NCBI GenBank assembly: GCA_014649355.1
Contig: BMSW01000016.1
Span: 113,004-177,003 of the forward strand
Direction of reading: 5' to 3'
DNA: 64,000 nucleotides
Origin: Streptomyces althioticus
GTDB lineage: Bacteria > Actinomycetota > Actinomycetes > Streptomycetales > Streptomycetaceae
Of the stretch, positions 8,988 to 17,089 are shown one piece after another (the first letter of the stretch is position 1; each line of letters begins with the position of its first letter). The position numbers were made by a program, and so were the translations under genes. The notes under the pieces are model-generated. The model saw only the letters and a list, made by a program, of their open reading frames with translations, did no database searches and had not been told where the DNA came from.

Positions 8988-9011
8988 GATCCTGCGTGTC
9001 CACGCAGGATC
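8988..9011. promoter_or_regulatory. perfect 11-bp palindrome upstream of ddaH
   Basis: GATCCTGCGTG (8988-8998) and CACGCAGGATC (9001-9011) are exact reverse complements around a 2-nt centre. The site lies 82 bp before the ddaH start and 19 bp beyond the lrp stop. No T-run follows on the minus strand. An Lrp-type operator and an lrp terminator are both possible; the very short centre disfavours a hairpin terminator. Confidence 0.6.
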
Positions 9012-9029
9012 GCTGCGTCTTTCCCGGCG

Positions 9030-9533
9030 TCAGCGCACGTCCGGTGCGTCGTCCGGGGCGGGCTGCGTCACTCCTGCCTCAGGACTGTCGGGCAGCAGGT
9101 GCGACAGCACCATCACGCTGATCGTCTTCCGGATGAACGGCTCCTGGCGGATCCGCTCCAGCACCTCCTCGAAGTGCTCCACGTCCCGCGCCCGCACGTG
9201 CAGCAGCGCGTCGGCGCCGCCGGTCACCGTCATCGCCGCCGCGATCTCCGGATGGTTGCGCACCACCTCCGCCAGCCGCCGGGGCGGCGCCGCGCCCTCG
9301 CAGTACACCTCCACGTACGCCTCGGTGCGCCAGCCCAGCGCGGACGGCCGCACGGTCGCGGTGAACCCGGTGATCACCCCGGTCTCCCGCAGCCGGTCCA
9401 CCCGGCGCTTGACCGCCGTCGCCGACAGCCCGACGGAGGCGCCGATCTCCGCGAAGGACGTCCTGGCGTTCGCCATCAGAGCGGTGACGATCTTCCGGTC
9501 GAGTTCGTCGAACGGCGTGGGCCTGCTGTTCAT
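9030..9533 (-). CDS. Lrp/AsnC-family transcriptional regulator
   Basis: 167 residues. N-terminal winged HTH (about 8-60, LDRKIVTALMANARTSFAEI then GLSATAVKRRVDRL) and C-terminal RAM/AsnC ligand domain (about 70-150). Encoded directly upstream of ddaH-rocD on the same strand, with a perfect palindrome between them, so control of arginine/ornithine catabolism is likely (inference). No Shine-Dalgarno sequence; TACAGT lies 6 nt before the ATG, suggesting a leaderless transcript. Confidence 0.9.
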   Translation of the reverse strand: MNSRPTPFDELDRKIVTALMANARTSFAEIGASVGLSATAVKRRVDRLRETGVITGFTATVRPSALGWRTEAYVEVYCEGAAPPRRLAEVVRNHPEIAAAMTVTGGADALLHVRARDVEHFEEVLERIRQEPFIRKTISVMVLSHLLPDSPEAGVTQPAPDDAPDVR

Positions 9534-9539
9534 GCGGGC

Positions 9540-9545
9540 ACTGTA
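9540..9545 (-). promoter_or_regulatory. -10 hexamer of a probable leaderless lrp promoter
   Basis: TACAGT on the minus strand is separated from the ATG at 9533 by exactly 6 nt. The opposite strand carries TACACT (9654-9659), 8 nt before the divergent LytTR gene. Confidence 0.5.
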
Positions 9546-9653
9546 TCCACGGCGGCCCCACGGCCACCCCGGGTGCGTCCTGACCGGCGGACCGGTGCCG
9601 AACCGGGTGAACCGCCCTTGTCCGGCACGTAGTCCGGAGCCGGAGATCCCCCC

Positions 9654-9659
9654 TACACT
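9654..9659 (+). promoter_or_regulatory. -10 hexamer before the LytTR regulator gene
   Basis: TACACT lies 8 nt upstream of the ATG at 9668. No ribosome binding site is visible, so a leaderless or near-leaderless transcript is likely. Confidence 0.45.
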
Positions 9660-9667
9660 CCACCTTC

Positions 9668-10435
9668 ATGCTGCGCGCCCTCGCCGTCGACGACGAACGC
9701 CCCTCGCTGGAGGAGCTGCTGTACCTGCTGAACGCCGACCCGCGCGTCGGGAGCGCGGAAGGCGCCGGCGACGCCACCGAGGCCCTGCGCCGCATCAACC
9801 GCGCCCTGGAGTCGGGACCCGACGGGCCCGACGCCATCGACGTGGTCTTCCTCGACATCCAGATGCCCGGCCTCGACGGACTCGACCTCGCCCGGCTGCT
9901 CACCGGCTTCGCCCGGCCTCCGCTCGTCGTGTTCGTCACCGCCCACGAGGACTTCGCCGTCCAGGCGTTCGACCTCAAGGCCGTCGACTACGTGCTGAAA
10001 CCCGTCCGCAAGGAACGCCTCGCCGAGGCCGTACGGCGGGCCGCCGCCCAGCGCGGGACCACCCCGGAGCCCGCCCCGCGCATCCCCGTGCACGAGCCCG
10101 ACCCCGACCACATAGCCGTCGAGCTGGGCGGCGTCACCCGGTTCGTCGCCGTCGACGACATCACCCACGTCGAGGCCCAGGGCGACTACGCCCGCCTGCA
10201 CACCGACCGCGGCAGCCACCTCGTGCGCATCCCGCTGTCCACCCTGGAGGAGCGCTGGCGCTCCCGCGGCTTCGTCCGCATCCACCGCCGTCACCTGGTG
10301 GCCCTGCGCCACATCGGCGAGCTGCGCCTCGACGCGGGCACCGTCAGCGTCCTGATCGGCTCCGAGGAACTCCAGGTCAGCAGGCGCCACGCCCGCGAGC
10401 TGCGGGACCTGCTGATGCGCCGGACCACCGGTTAG
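9668..10435 (+). CDS. LytTR-family response regulator
   Basis: 255 residues. Receiver domain (about 2-120) with phospho-acceptor D63 in FLDIQMPG, acidic pair near D8-D9, and the conserved threonine and lysine in VFVTAHED and YVLKPV. A LytTR DNA-binding domain follows (about 145-250), with FVRIHRRHLVAL and the final SRRHARELRDLL. It opens a four-gene set with a small membrane protein, a sodium symporter and a LytS-like kinase. Family analogy to BtsSR/YpdAB suggests it controls a carboxylate transporter, here probably the symporter (inference). Confidence 0.93.
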   Translation: MLRALAVDDERPSLEELLYLLNADPRVGSAEGAGDATEALRRINRALESGPDGPDAIDVVFLDIQMPGLDGLDLARLLTGFARPPLVVFVTAHEDFAVQAFDLKAVDYVLKPVRKERLAEAVRRAAAQRGTTPEPAPRIPVHEPDPDHIAVELGGVTRFVAVDDITHVEAQGDYARLHTDRGSHLVRIPLSTLEERWRSRGFVRIHRRHLVALRHIGELRLDAGTVSVLIGSEELQVSRRHARELRDLLMRRTTG

Positions 10436-10453
10436 GCGGGGGGAGGACCGCAC

Positions 10454-10813
10454 ATGCCCCAGGAACCCGCGGAGCGCCGCGTGGTCGTCACCGGCCCGCC
10501 CCGCCGCGCGCGCCGCACCTCCGGCTACTACCGCCCGCGCACCGAGATCGACGAGCAGACCACCCTCGGCCACACCTACGTGCGCTCCCTGATGCGCATC
10601 CAGCTGCGCACCGGACTCACCGTGTTCGCCGTCCTCGCCCTGCTCATCGGCCCGCTGCCGCTGGTCTTCGCCGCCGCCCCGGACGCCCGCCGGCTGGAGT
10701 GGGCGGTCCTCGGCTTCGGGCTCTACCCCCCGCTGGTCCTGCTCGCCCGCTGGTACGTCCGCCGCGCCGAACGCAACGAACGCGACTTCGTGCGGCTCGT
10801 CGAGGACCGCTGA
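10454..10813 (+). CDS. small two-TM protein, DUF485/YjcH-like position
   Basis: 119 residues. A charged N-terminus (about 1-50) is followed by two predicted TM helices (about 54-72 and 82-97) and a charged C-terminus with WYVRRAERNERDF. That tail resembles the YjcH/DUF485 pattern in which an aromatic-RA segment precedes EFDRL. YjcH-type proteins precede ActP-type symporters, and this gene precedes one here by 21 nt. It may be an accessory subunit of the symporter. Similarity is weak and judged by eye. Confidence 0.6.
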   Translation: MPQEPAERRVVVTGPPRRARRTSGYYRPRTEIDEQTTLGHTYVRSLMRIQLRTGLTVFAVLALLIGPLPLVFAAAPDARRLEWAVLGFGLYPPLVLLARWYVRRAERNERDFVRLVEDR

Positions 10814-10834
10814 GACCCCGGGAACCGCACCGCC

Positions 10835-12547
10835 GTGAACTCCGCCTACGCCGTCACCGCCGTCGCGCTCGTCGCCGTCGCGACCGTCCTCGTCGGCGCC
10901 TTCGGCCTGCGCATATCCCGCACCACCTCCGACTTCTACGTCGCCTCCCGCACCGTCGGACCCCGCCTCAACGCGGCCGCCATCAGCGGCGAGTACCTCT
11001 CCGCCGCCTCCTTCCTCGGCATCGCGGGACTCGTCCTCGTCCAGGGCCCGGACATGCTCTGGTACCCGGTCGGCTACACCGCCGGCTATCTGGTGCTGCT
11101 GCTCTTCGTCGCCGCGCCGCTGCGCCGCTCCGGCGCCTACACGCTGCCCGACTTCGCCGAGGCCCGGCTCTCCTCGCACGTGGTACGACGGCTCGCCGGC
11201 ACCCTCGTCGTCGGCGTCGGCTGGCTCTACCTGCTGCCCCAGCTCCAGGGCGCCGGACTCACCCTCACCGTGCTCACCGGCGCGCCCGACTGGCTCGGCG
11301 CGGTGATCGTCGCCGTCGTCGTCACGGTGATAGTGGCCGCCGGCGGCATGCGCTCCATCACCTTCGTCCAGGCGTTCCAGTACTGGCTCAAGCTCACCGC
11401 CCTGCTGGTGCCCGCCCTCTTCCTGGTGATCGCCTGGCAGAGCGACGGCGCGCCCAGCCACGCCTTCGACGAGCCCGCCGAGTTCCGCGAACAGCGCGTC
11501 GTACGCGTCGACGACACCGTCGACCTGCGCCTGACCGCACCGCTCACCGTCACCGTGGACGGCGCCGTCGACGGCAGGGAACACGCGGACGCGGAGGTCA
11601 GCCTCCCCGCCGGCACGCACCGCATCGACGGCGGCACCCGCCTCACCTTCGCCGAGGGCGCCGAGGTCCCCGCCGCCGGGCAGGGCGCCGACGACGCCCT
11701 GTCGCCCTCCCGCGCCGAGAGCCGTGCGGAACGCCCGCTGTACGCCACGTACGGGCTGATCCTCGCCACCTTCTTCGGCACCATGGGCCTGCCGCACGTG
11801 GTGGTGCGCTTCTACACCAGTCCGCACGGCGTGGCCGCCCGCCGCACCACCGTCGCCGTCCTCGGCCTGATCGGCGCCTTCTACCTGCTGCCCCCCGTCT
11901 ACGGCGCCCTCGGCCGCCTCTACGCCCCCGACCTCACCCTCACCGGGGACGCGGACGCCGCCGTGCTGCTGCTGCCCGGACGGATGATCGGCGGCACCGG
12001 GGGCGACCTGCTGGGGGCGCTGGTCGCCGGGGGAGCGTTCGCCGCGTTCCTGTCCACCGCGTCCGGACTCACCATGGCCGTCGCCGGGGTGCTCACCCAG
12101 GACGTGCTGCCCTCCCGCGGCGTGCGCCACTTCCGCCTCGGCACCGTGCTCGCCATGGCCGTCCCGCTGGCGGCGAGCATCCTGGTCGGCGGGCTGCCGG
12201 TGGCCGACGCCGTGGGCCTCGCCTTCGCCGTGTCCGCGTCCTCGTTCTGCCCGCTGCTGGTCCTCGGGATCTGGTGGCGGCGGCTCAGCCCGCCAGGCGC
12301 GGCCGCCGGGATGCTCGTCGGCGGCGGCTCCGCGTTCCTCGCCGTGGCCGCCACCATGGCCGGCTACCCGGGGGCCGGGCCGTGGCACGCCCTGCTCGCC
12401 TGGCCCGCCCTCTGGTCGGTGCCCCTCGGCTTCCTCACCATGGTGCTGGTCTCCCTCGCCACACCCGGCCGGGTACCGCCCGGAACGGCCGCGGTCCTGG
12501 CCCGCTTCCACCTGCCGGAAGAGCTGCGTACGGAGGTGTCCGCATGA
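10835..12547 (+). CDS. sodium:solute symporter (SSS family, acetate/pyruvate type)
   Basis: 570 residues, LeuT-like SSS fold with about 13 TM helices. The N-terminal block contains SDFYVASRTVGP and AAISGEYLSAASFLGI, as in ActP/MctC-type monocarboxylate symporters. A soluble, beta-rich insertion of about 85 residues (about 208-300) interrupts the membrane domain. GTG start at 10835. The stop overlaps the following kinase start by ATGA, so the two are translationally coupled. Substrate is inferred only from resemblance; acetate, pyruvate or propionate are candidates. Confidence 0.85.
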   Translation: MNSAYAVTAVALVAVATVLVGAFGLRISRTTSDFYVASRTVGPRLNAAAISGEYLSAASFLGIAGLVLVQGPDMLWYPVGYTAGYLVLLLFVAAPLRRSGAYTLPDFAEARLSSHVVRRLAGTLVVGVGWLYLLPQLQGAGLTLTVLTGAPDWLGAVIVAVVVTVIVAAGGMRSITFVQAFQYWLKLTALLVPALFLVIAWQSDGAPSHAFDEPAEFREQRVVRVDDTVDLRLTAPLTVTVDGAVDGREHADAEVSLPAGTHRIDGGTRLTFAEGAEVPAAGQGADDALSPSRAESRAERPLYATYGLILATFFGTMGLPHVVVRFYTSPHGVAARRTTVAVLGLIGAFYLLPPVYGALGRLYAPDLTLTGDADAAVLLLPGRMIGGTGGDLLGALVAGGAFAAFLSTASGLTMAVAGVLTQDVLPSRGVRHFRLGTVLAMAVPLAASILVGGLPVADAVGLAFAVSASSFCPLLVLGIWWRRLSPPGAAAGMLVGGGSAFLAVAATMAGYPGAGPWHALLAWPALWSVPLGFLTMVLVSLATPGRVPPGTAAVLARFHLPEELRTEVSA

Positions 12548-13749
12548 GCGGTTTCCTCGCCGGACTGCTCGTCGCCGTGCTGCCCCTGCTGGCCGCCGGC
12601 TTCTGGCTGGGGCGGCGCACGGCACGGCCCGCGAGCCTCGCCGGACTGGGCACCCCCGTCGAGCACGCCACGTTCGAGACCCTGCACACCGCCTCGCTGG
12701 CCACGCCCCCGCTGCGGGCCGGGCTCACCGAGGAGACCGCCCGCAAGTCGGCCCGCAAGCTGCGCTCCCTCCTCGGCACGGACGCCCTGTGCCTCACCGA
12801 CCGCGAGCAGGTCCTCGTCTGGGACGGCGTCGGCGCCCACCACCGCACCGAGATCATGGAGCGCCTCACCGGACCGCTGGACACCGGCCGCGGCGAGGCG
12901 TTCCCGCTGACCTGCGACACCCCCGACTGCGCGGTCCGCTGGGCGGTGGTCGCCCCGCTCACCGTCGACGACCGGGTGCACGGCGCGCTCGTCGCCTGCG
13001 CGCCCCGCGAGTCGGCGGTGCTGGTCAGGGCCGCGGGGGAGGTGGCCCGCTGGGTCTCCGTGCAGCTGGAACTGGCCGACCTGGACCAGTCCCGCACCCG
13101 GCTGATCGAGGCCGAGATCCGCGCCCTGCGCGCGCAGATCTCCCCGCACTTCATCTTCAACTCGCTCGCGGTGATCGCGTCCTTCGTGCGCACCGACCCC
13201 GAGCGCGCCCGTGAGCTGCTGCTGGAGTTCGCCGACTTCACCCGCTACTCGTTCCGCCGGCACGGCGACTTCACCACCCTCGCCGACGAGCTGCACGCCA
13301 TCGACCACTACCTGGCGCTGGTGCGGGCGCGCTTCGGCGACCGGCTCTCCGTCACCCTCCAGATCGCCCCCGAGGTGCTGCCGGTCGCGCTGCCCTTCCT
13401 GTGCCTCCAGCCGCTGGTGGAGAACGCCGTGAAGCACGGTCTGGAGGGCAAGGCCGACAAGTGCCACATCCAGATCACCGCGCAGGACGGGGGCGCCGAG
13501 GCGCTAGTGGTCATCGAGGACGACGGCGCAGGCATGGACCCCGGCCTGCTGCGCCGCATCCTGGCCCGCGAGGTCAGCCCCACCGGCGGCATCGGCCTGT
13601 CCAACGTCGACGACCGGCTCCGTCAGGTCTACGGCGACGACCACGGGCTGGTCATCGAGACGGCCGCGGGCGCGGGCATGAAGATCACCGTCCGGCTGCC
13701 GAAGTACCAGCCGGGCGTCCACCTGGCGGGGCGGCTCACCCCGCGGTGA
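12544..13749 (+). CDS. LytS-like sensor histidine kinase
   Basis: 401 residues. One N-terminal TM segment (about 4-22), a GAF-like sensory region (about 40-180), a His_kinase domain with the phospho-acceptor in ISPHFIFNSL (about 199-208), and an HATPase with PLVENAVKHGLEG, EDDGAGMDP and GGIGLSNVDDRL. Begins inside the symporter stop codon. It pairs with the LytTR regulator at 9668. The symporter gene between regulator and kinase, with coupling to the kinase, suggests transport and sensing are linked. Confidence 0.92.
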   Translation: MSGFLAGLLVAVLPLLAAGFWLGRRTARPASLAGLGTPVEHATFETLHTASLATPPLRAGLTEETARKSARKLRSLLGTDALCLTDREQVLVWDGVGAHHRTEIMERLTGPLDTGRGEAFPLTCDTPDCAVRWAVVAPLTVDDRVHGALVACAPRESAVLVRAAGEVARWVSVQLELADLDQSRTRLIEAEIRALRAQISPHFIFNSLAVIASFVRTDPERARELLLEFADFTRYSFRRHGDFTTLADELHAIDHYLALVRARFGDRLSVTLQIAPEVLPVALPFLCLQPLVENAVKHGLEGKADKCHIQITAQDGGAEALVVIEDDGAGMDPGLLRRILAREVSPTGGIGLSNVDDRLRQVYGDDHGLVIETAAGAGMKITVRLPKYQPGVHLAGRLTPR

Positions 13750-13767
13750 GCCGCCCCGGCCCGTCGG

Positions 13768-13944
13768 TCAGCCCGTGCTGGTCGCGACCATCCCGAGCGT
13801 GAGCAGCCCCAGGACGACCCAGATGAACCACAGCCAGCCGTTGCTGCCGAGCGCCACCGTGTACGCCGTCACGGCGACCAGGCCGCCGACGGTGAGCACG
13901 CCCATGGTCTTCGTCGAGGTGGAACCGTTCGTGATACCGGGCAT
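13768..13944 (-). CDS. 58-residue two-TM membrane protein
   Basis: Start ATG at 13944 follows GAGGAGGG at good spacing. The translation starts MPGITNGSTSTKT and ends GMVATSTG, with two hydrophobic segments (about 14-33 and 36-54) split by a short GSNGW turn. It lies on the same strand as, and just downstream of, the CtaG-like gene, at 84 bp. I do not recognise the family. The position suggests a small membrane partner in cytochrome assembly, but this is only context. Confidence 0.65.
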   Translation of the reverse strand: MPGITNGSTSTKTMGVLTVGGLVAVTAYTVALGSNGWLWFIWVVLGLLTLGMVATSTG

Positions 13945-14028
13945 CGCGACACCCTCCTCAGGTCCGTTCCCTCCATGGTGCCCCGGTTTCGGGAAAGCAG
14001 GGCGGTACGGGACGGAACCCGGGGCGCG

Positions 14029-14982
14029 CTAGCTGCCGCGCGCGTTCAGGGAGGCCAGGTAGGCGTTGTACGCCTCCAGCTCCTTGTCGCCGTCCCGGTC
14101 GGCGGCGCGGTCCTTGCGGCGGGCCTGCCGCTGGTCCGAGGCGTACCACTGGAACAGCAGCGCGATCAGCACCAGCACCGACGGGACCTCGCTGAACGCC
14201 CAGGCGATGCCTCCGGCCGCGTTCTGGTCGGACAGGGGGTCGACGCCCAGGGACGCGGGCGGGTTCAGGAAGGTGTCGACCATGGGCGTGGAGGCCATCA
14301 TCAGCGCGATGCCGAAGAACGCGTGGAACGGCATGCCCGCGAACAGCTCCAGCATCCGCATCAGGTGACCCGGCCGGTGCGGACCCGGGTCCACCCCCAT
14401 GATCGGCCAGAAGAACACCAGGCCCACGGCGAGGAAGTGCACCATCATCGCCGCGTGCCCGACCGCCGACCCCATCAGGAAGTCGAACAGCGGGGTGAAG
14501 TACAGGGCGTACAGGCTCGCGATGAACATCGGGATGGTGAACAGCGGGTGCGTCACGACCCGCATGTAGCGGCTGTGCAGCAGCATCAGCAGCAGCTCAC
14601 GCGGCCCCTTGGTGCCGCGCACGGACGCCGGGGGCAGCGCCCGCAGCGCCAGGGTGATCGGGGCGCCGAGCAGGAACAGGATCGGCGACACCATGCTGAT
14701 GACCATGTGCTGCACCATGTGCACGCTGAACATCACCATGCCGTAGTCGTTCAGCGCGGTGCACATCACCAGCCCGATGCTCAGCACACCGGCGACGAAC
14801 GCGACCGTCCGCCCCACCGGCCACCTGTCACCGCGCCGGACCAGCCGGGCCACGCCCCAGCCGTACAGCGCGAGCGCCAGCAGACAGGCGACGAGGAAGA
14901 ACGGGTCCGCCGACCAGGCGAGCCCTCGGCCCAGCGTGAACGGCGGCAGATCCATGGTCATGCCGTGCCCGCTGTGATCCAT
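14029..14982 (-). CDS. cytochrome c oxidase assembly protein, CtaG/CopD-like membrane protein
   Basis: 317 residues with about seven TM helices. Family: caa3_CtaG, implicated in copper delivery to haem-copper oxidase. Seen: N-terminal histidine/methionine-rich MDHSGHGMTMDL, intramembrane histidines in VHMVQHMVISM and GHAAMMVHFLAVG, and the polar loop MGVDPGPHRPGH. Start ATG at 14982 follows GGAG at 7-nt spacing. A potential metal-binding N-terminus fits copper handling. No oxidase genes are adjacent. Confidence 0.85.
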   Translation of the reverse strand: MDHSGHGMTMDLPPFTLGRGLAWSADPFFLVACLLALALYGWGVARLVRRGDRWPVGRTVAFVAGVLSIGLVMCTALNDYGMVMFSVHMVQHMVISMVSPILFLLGAPITLALRALPPASVRGTKGPRELLLMLLHSRYMRVVTHPLFTIPMFIASLYALYFTPLFDFLMGSAVGHAAMMVHFLAVGLVFFWPIMGVDPGPHRPGHLMRMLELFAGMPFHAFFGIALMMASTPMVDTFLNPPASLGVDPLSDQNAAGGIAWAFSEVPSVLVLIALLFQWYASDQRQARRKDRAADRDGDKELEAYNAYLASLNARGS

Positions 14983-15036
14983 CCGCCGGCTCCATTTTCG
15001 TCCAGGTTGTACGCAATCGGTCCGCACCAGACTAGA

Positions 15037-15070
15037 ACCGCCCCCGGCGACGTCCGTCACCGGGGGCGGT
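15037..15070. terminator. hairpin between pfkA and the CtaG-like gene
   Basis: An 11-bp perfect inverted repeat (15037-15047 with 15060-15070) lies downstream of the pfkA stop codon (15112) and upstream of the CtaG-like start. Confidence 0.75.
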
Positions 15071-15111
15071 CCTGTGAAGCCGGTCTCAGAGGACGGGCGG
15101 CGGCGGGGAGG

Positions 15112-16137
15112 TCAGAGCACGCACTCCGCCTCGGCGTACCGGTCCTCGGGCACCGTCTTCAGCGTCTCGACGGCCTCCGCCAGCGACACCATCACGATGT
15201 CGGTGCCGCGCAGCGCCGTCATCTGCCCGAAGTCGCCGCGGTGCACGGCCTCCACCGCGTGCCAGCCGAACCGGGTGGCCAGCACCCGGTCGTACGCGGT
15301 GGGCGTGCCGCCGCGCTGCACATGGCCGAGGATCACCGGGCGGGCCTCCTTGCCGAGCCGCTCCTCCAGCTCCAGGGAGAGCTGCCGGGCGATGCCGGCG
15401 AACCGCTCGTGGCCGTAGACGTCCTTGCCGCCCTCGTCGAAGTCCATGGTCCCGGCCTTCGGCTTGGCGCCCTCCGCCGCGACGACGATGGCGAACCGCT
15501 TCCCGGCCGAGAACCGCTCGCCGACCTTGGCGGTCAGCTCGTCGATGTCGAAGGGCCGCTCGGGCACCACGATGGCGTGCGCACCGGCCGCCATGCCGGA
15601 GTGCAGCGCGATCCAGCCGGTGTGGCGGCCCATGACCTCCACGATCAGCACGCGCTGGTGCGACTCGGCGGTGGTCTTCAGCCGGTCCAGCGCCTCGGTG
15701 GCCACGCCGACGGCCGTGTCGAACCCGAAGGTGACGTCCGTGACGGCGATGTCGTTGTCGATGGTCTTCGGCACGCCGACTATCGGCAGACCGTTGTCGG
15801 ACAGCAGCCGGGCCGCCTTGAGGGTGCCCTCGCCGCCGATGGGGATGATCGCGTCGAGACCGAGCTCCTCGACATGGCCCCGGGCCCGCTCCACGCCGTC
15901 CCGCAGATGCTCGGGACGCACCCGGGAGGAGCCGAGGATGGTGCCGCCGCGGGCGAGGATGCCGCCCACTGCGTCGAGGTCGAGCTTGAGGTAGTCGCAC
16001 TCCAGGAGGCCCTTCCACCCGTCGCGGAAGCCGATGACCTCGTCGCCGTGGTCGACGACGGCACGGTGCACGACGGACCGGATGACGGCGTTCAGGCCGG
16101 GGCAGTCGCCGCCGGACGTGAGGACACCAATGCGCAT
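15112..16137 (-). CDS. pfkA: 6-phosphofructokinase
   Basis: 341 residues; phosphorylates fructose 6-phosphate in glycolysis. Seen: N-terminal TSGGDCPGLNAVIRS; GGEGTL, where glycine after the acidic residue is typical of ATP-dependent enzymes; PKTIDNDI, where lysine is typical of pyrophosphate-dependent enzymes; MGRHTGWIAL; and PERPFDID. This mixed signature is the known actinobacterial type, reported as ATP-dependent in S. coelicolor (from memory). Start ATG at 16137, with only a distant AAGG upstream. Confidence 0.94.
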   Translation of the reverse strand: MRIGVLTSGGDCPGLNAVIRSVVHRAVVDHGDEVIGFRDGWKGLLECDYLKLDLDAVGGILARGGTILGSSRVRPEHLRDGVERARGHVEELGLDAIIPIGGEGTLKAARLLSDNGLPIVGVPKTIDNDIAVTDVTFGFDTAVGVATEALDRLKTTAESHQRVLIVEVMGRHTGWIALHSGMAAGAHAIVVPERPFDIDELTAKVGERFSAGKRFAIVVAAEGAKPKAGTMDFDEGGKDVYGHERFAGIARQLSLELEERLGKEARPVILGHVQRGGTPTAYDRVLATRFGWHAVEAVHRGDFGQMTALRGTDIVMVSLAEAVETLKTVPEDRYAEAECVL

Positions 16138-16268
16138 AGCCCGAAACAACCTTCTCGAAGTGGGCCGGGACCGGACCGCGCTGTCCGGCTCGATCCCCGC
16201 CACCCTAGCCGTTTCGGGGGGAGGTGCCGCATCCCGCGTCCGCCTGCTGGACGACGCCGCTCACCTGT

Positions 16269-16320
16269 GCGGAGGAGGCGTCAGACGGGCCGTCCCGGGC
16301 CCCTCCGACGCCTCCTCCGC
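16269..16320. terminator. long hairpin downstream of gatD
   Basis: A 14-bp perfect inverted repeat (16269-16282 with 16307-16320) with a 24-nt loop. A T-run follows on the plus strand (16324-16328), next to the gatD stop codon at 16337. Confidence 0.75.
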
Positions 16321-16336
16321 GGTGTTTTTCCAGTGC

Positions 16337-17065
16337 CTACGCGGGCTGCTGGGCGGCGGCGATGCGCTCGTTGCGCAGGGCCTCGTACCAGCGGTCGTCG
16401 GTCGGCGGCAGCGCGTTGACGTCCAGCGCCAGCTTCAGCAGCAGGTCCGCGATCTGCGGGTTGCGCGCCAGCACCGGACCGTGCATGTACGTGCCGAACA
16501 CGGTGTCGTTGTACGCGCCCTCGGTGCCGTCCCCGGTGCCGTTGCCGTTGCCGAAGCGCACCTGCGCGAACGGGCGGGCGGAGGGGCCCAGGTGGGTGAT
16601 GCCCTGGTGGTTCTCGAACCCGGTCAGCGGGGGGAGGCCCAGCTGCGGGTTGATGTCCGCGAGGACGTCGCCCACGCAGCGCGCGCCCTCGCCGCGCACC
16701 GACACCACGTCGAGCAGGCCGAGGCCGGGCTCACGCTGGCCGAGGTCGTTGATGAACTCGTGGCCGAGGATCTGGTAGCCGGCGCAGACCGAGAAGACGA
16801 TCGCGCCGTTCTCCACGGCCCGGTGCAGCCCGCCGTCGCGGCGCAGCCGCTCGGCGGCCAGCCGCTGCGGGCGGTCCTCGCCGCCGCCGATCAGGTAGAT
16901 GTCGCCGGAGGTCGGGATCGGCTGGTCGCTGCGCACGTCGAGCCGCGCCACGTCCAGGCCGCGCTGCCGCGCCCGGCGCTCGACGACGAGGACGTTGCCC
17001 TGGTCGCCGTAGGTGCTGAGCAGGTCCGGGTAGATCCAGACGACCCGCAGCTGGTTGTCGCTCAC
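16337..17065 (-). CDS. gatD: lipid II isoglutaminyl synthase, glutaminase subunit GatD
   Basis: 242 residues, class I glutamine amidotransferase of CobB/CobQ type. Supplies ammonia for amidation of the D-glutamate of the lipid II stem peptide. Seen: IYPDLLSTYGDQGN at the N-terminus, IGGGEDRPQ, the nucleophile cysteine in FSVCAGYQILG (about residue 94), GFENHQGIT and the catalytic histidine in GTYMHGPVLARNP. It lies 24 nt after murT, with which it forms the enzyme complex. Confidence 0.93.
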   Translation of the reverse strand: MSDNQLRVVWIYPDLLSTYGDQGNVLVVERRARQRGLDVARLDVRSDQPIPTSGDIYLIGGGEDRPQRLAAERLRRDGGLHRAVENGAIVFSVCAGYQILGHEFINDLGQREPGLGLLDVVSVRGEGARCVGDVLADINPQLGLPPLTGFENHQGITHLGPSARPFAQVRFGNGNGTGDGTEGAYNDTVFGTYMHGPVLARNPQIADLLLKLALDVNALPPTDDRWYEALRNERIAAAQQPA

Positions 17066-17089
17066 TTCAAGTCCCCTGAGGTGTCGTGG

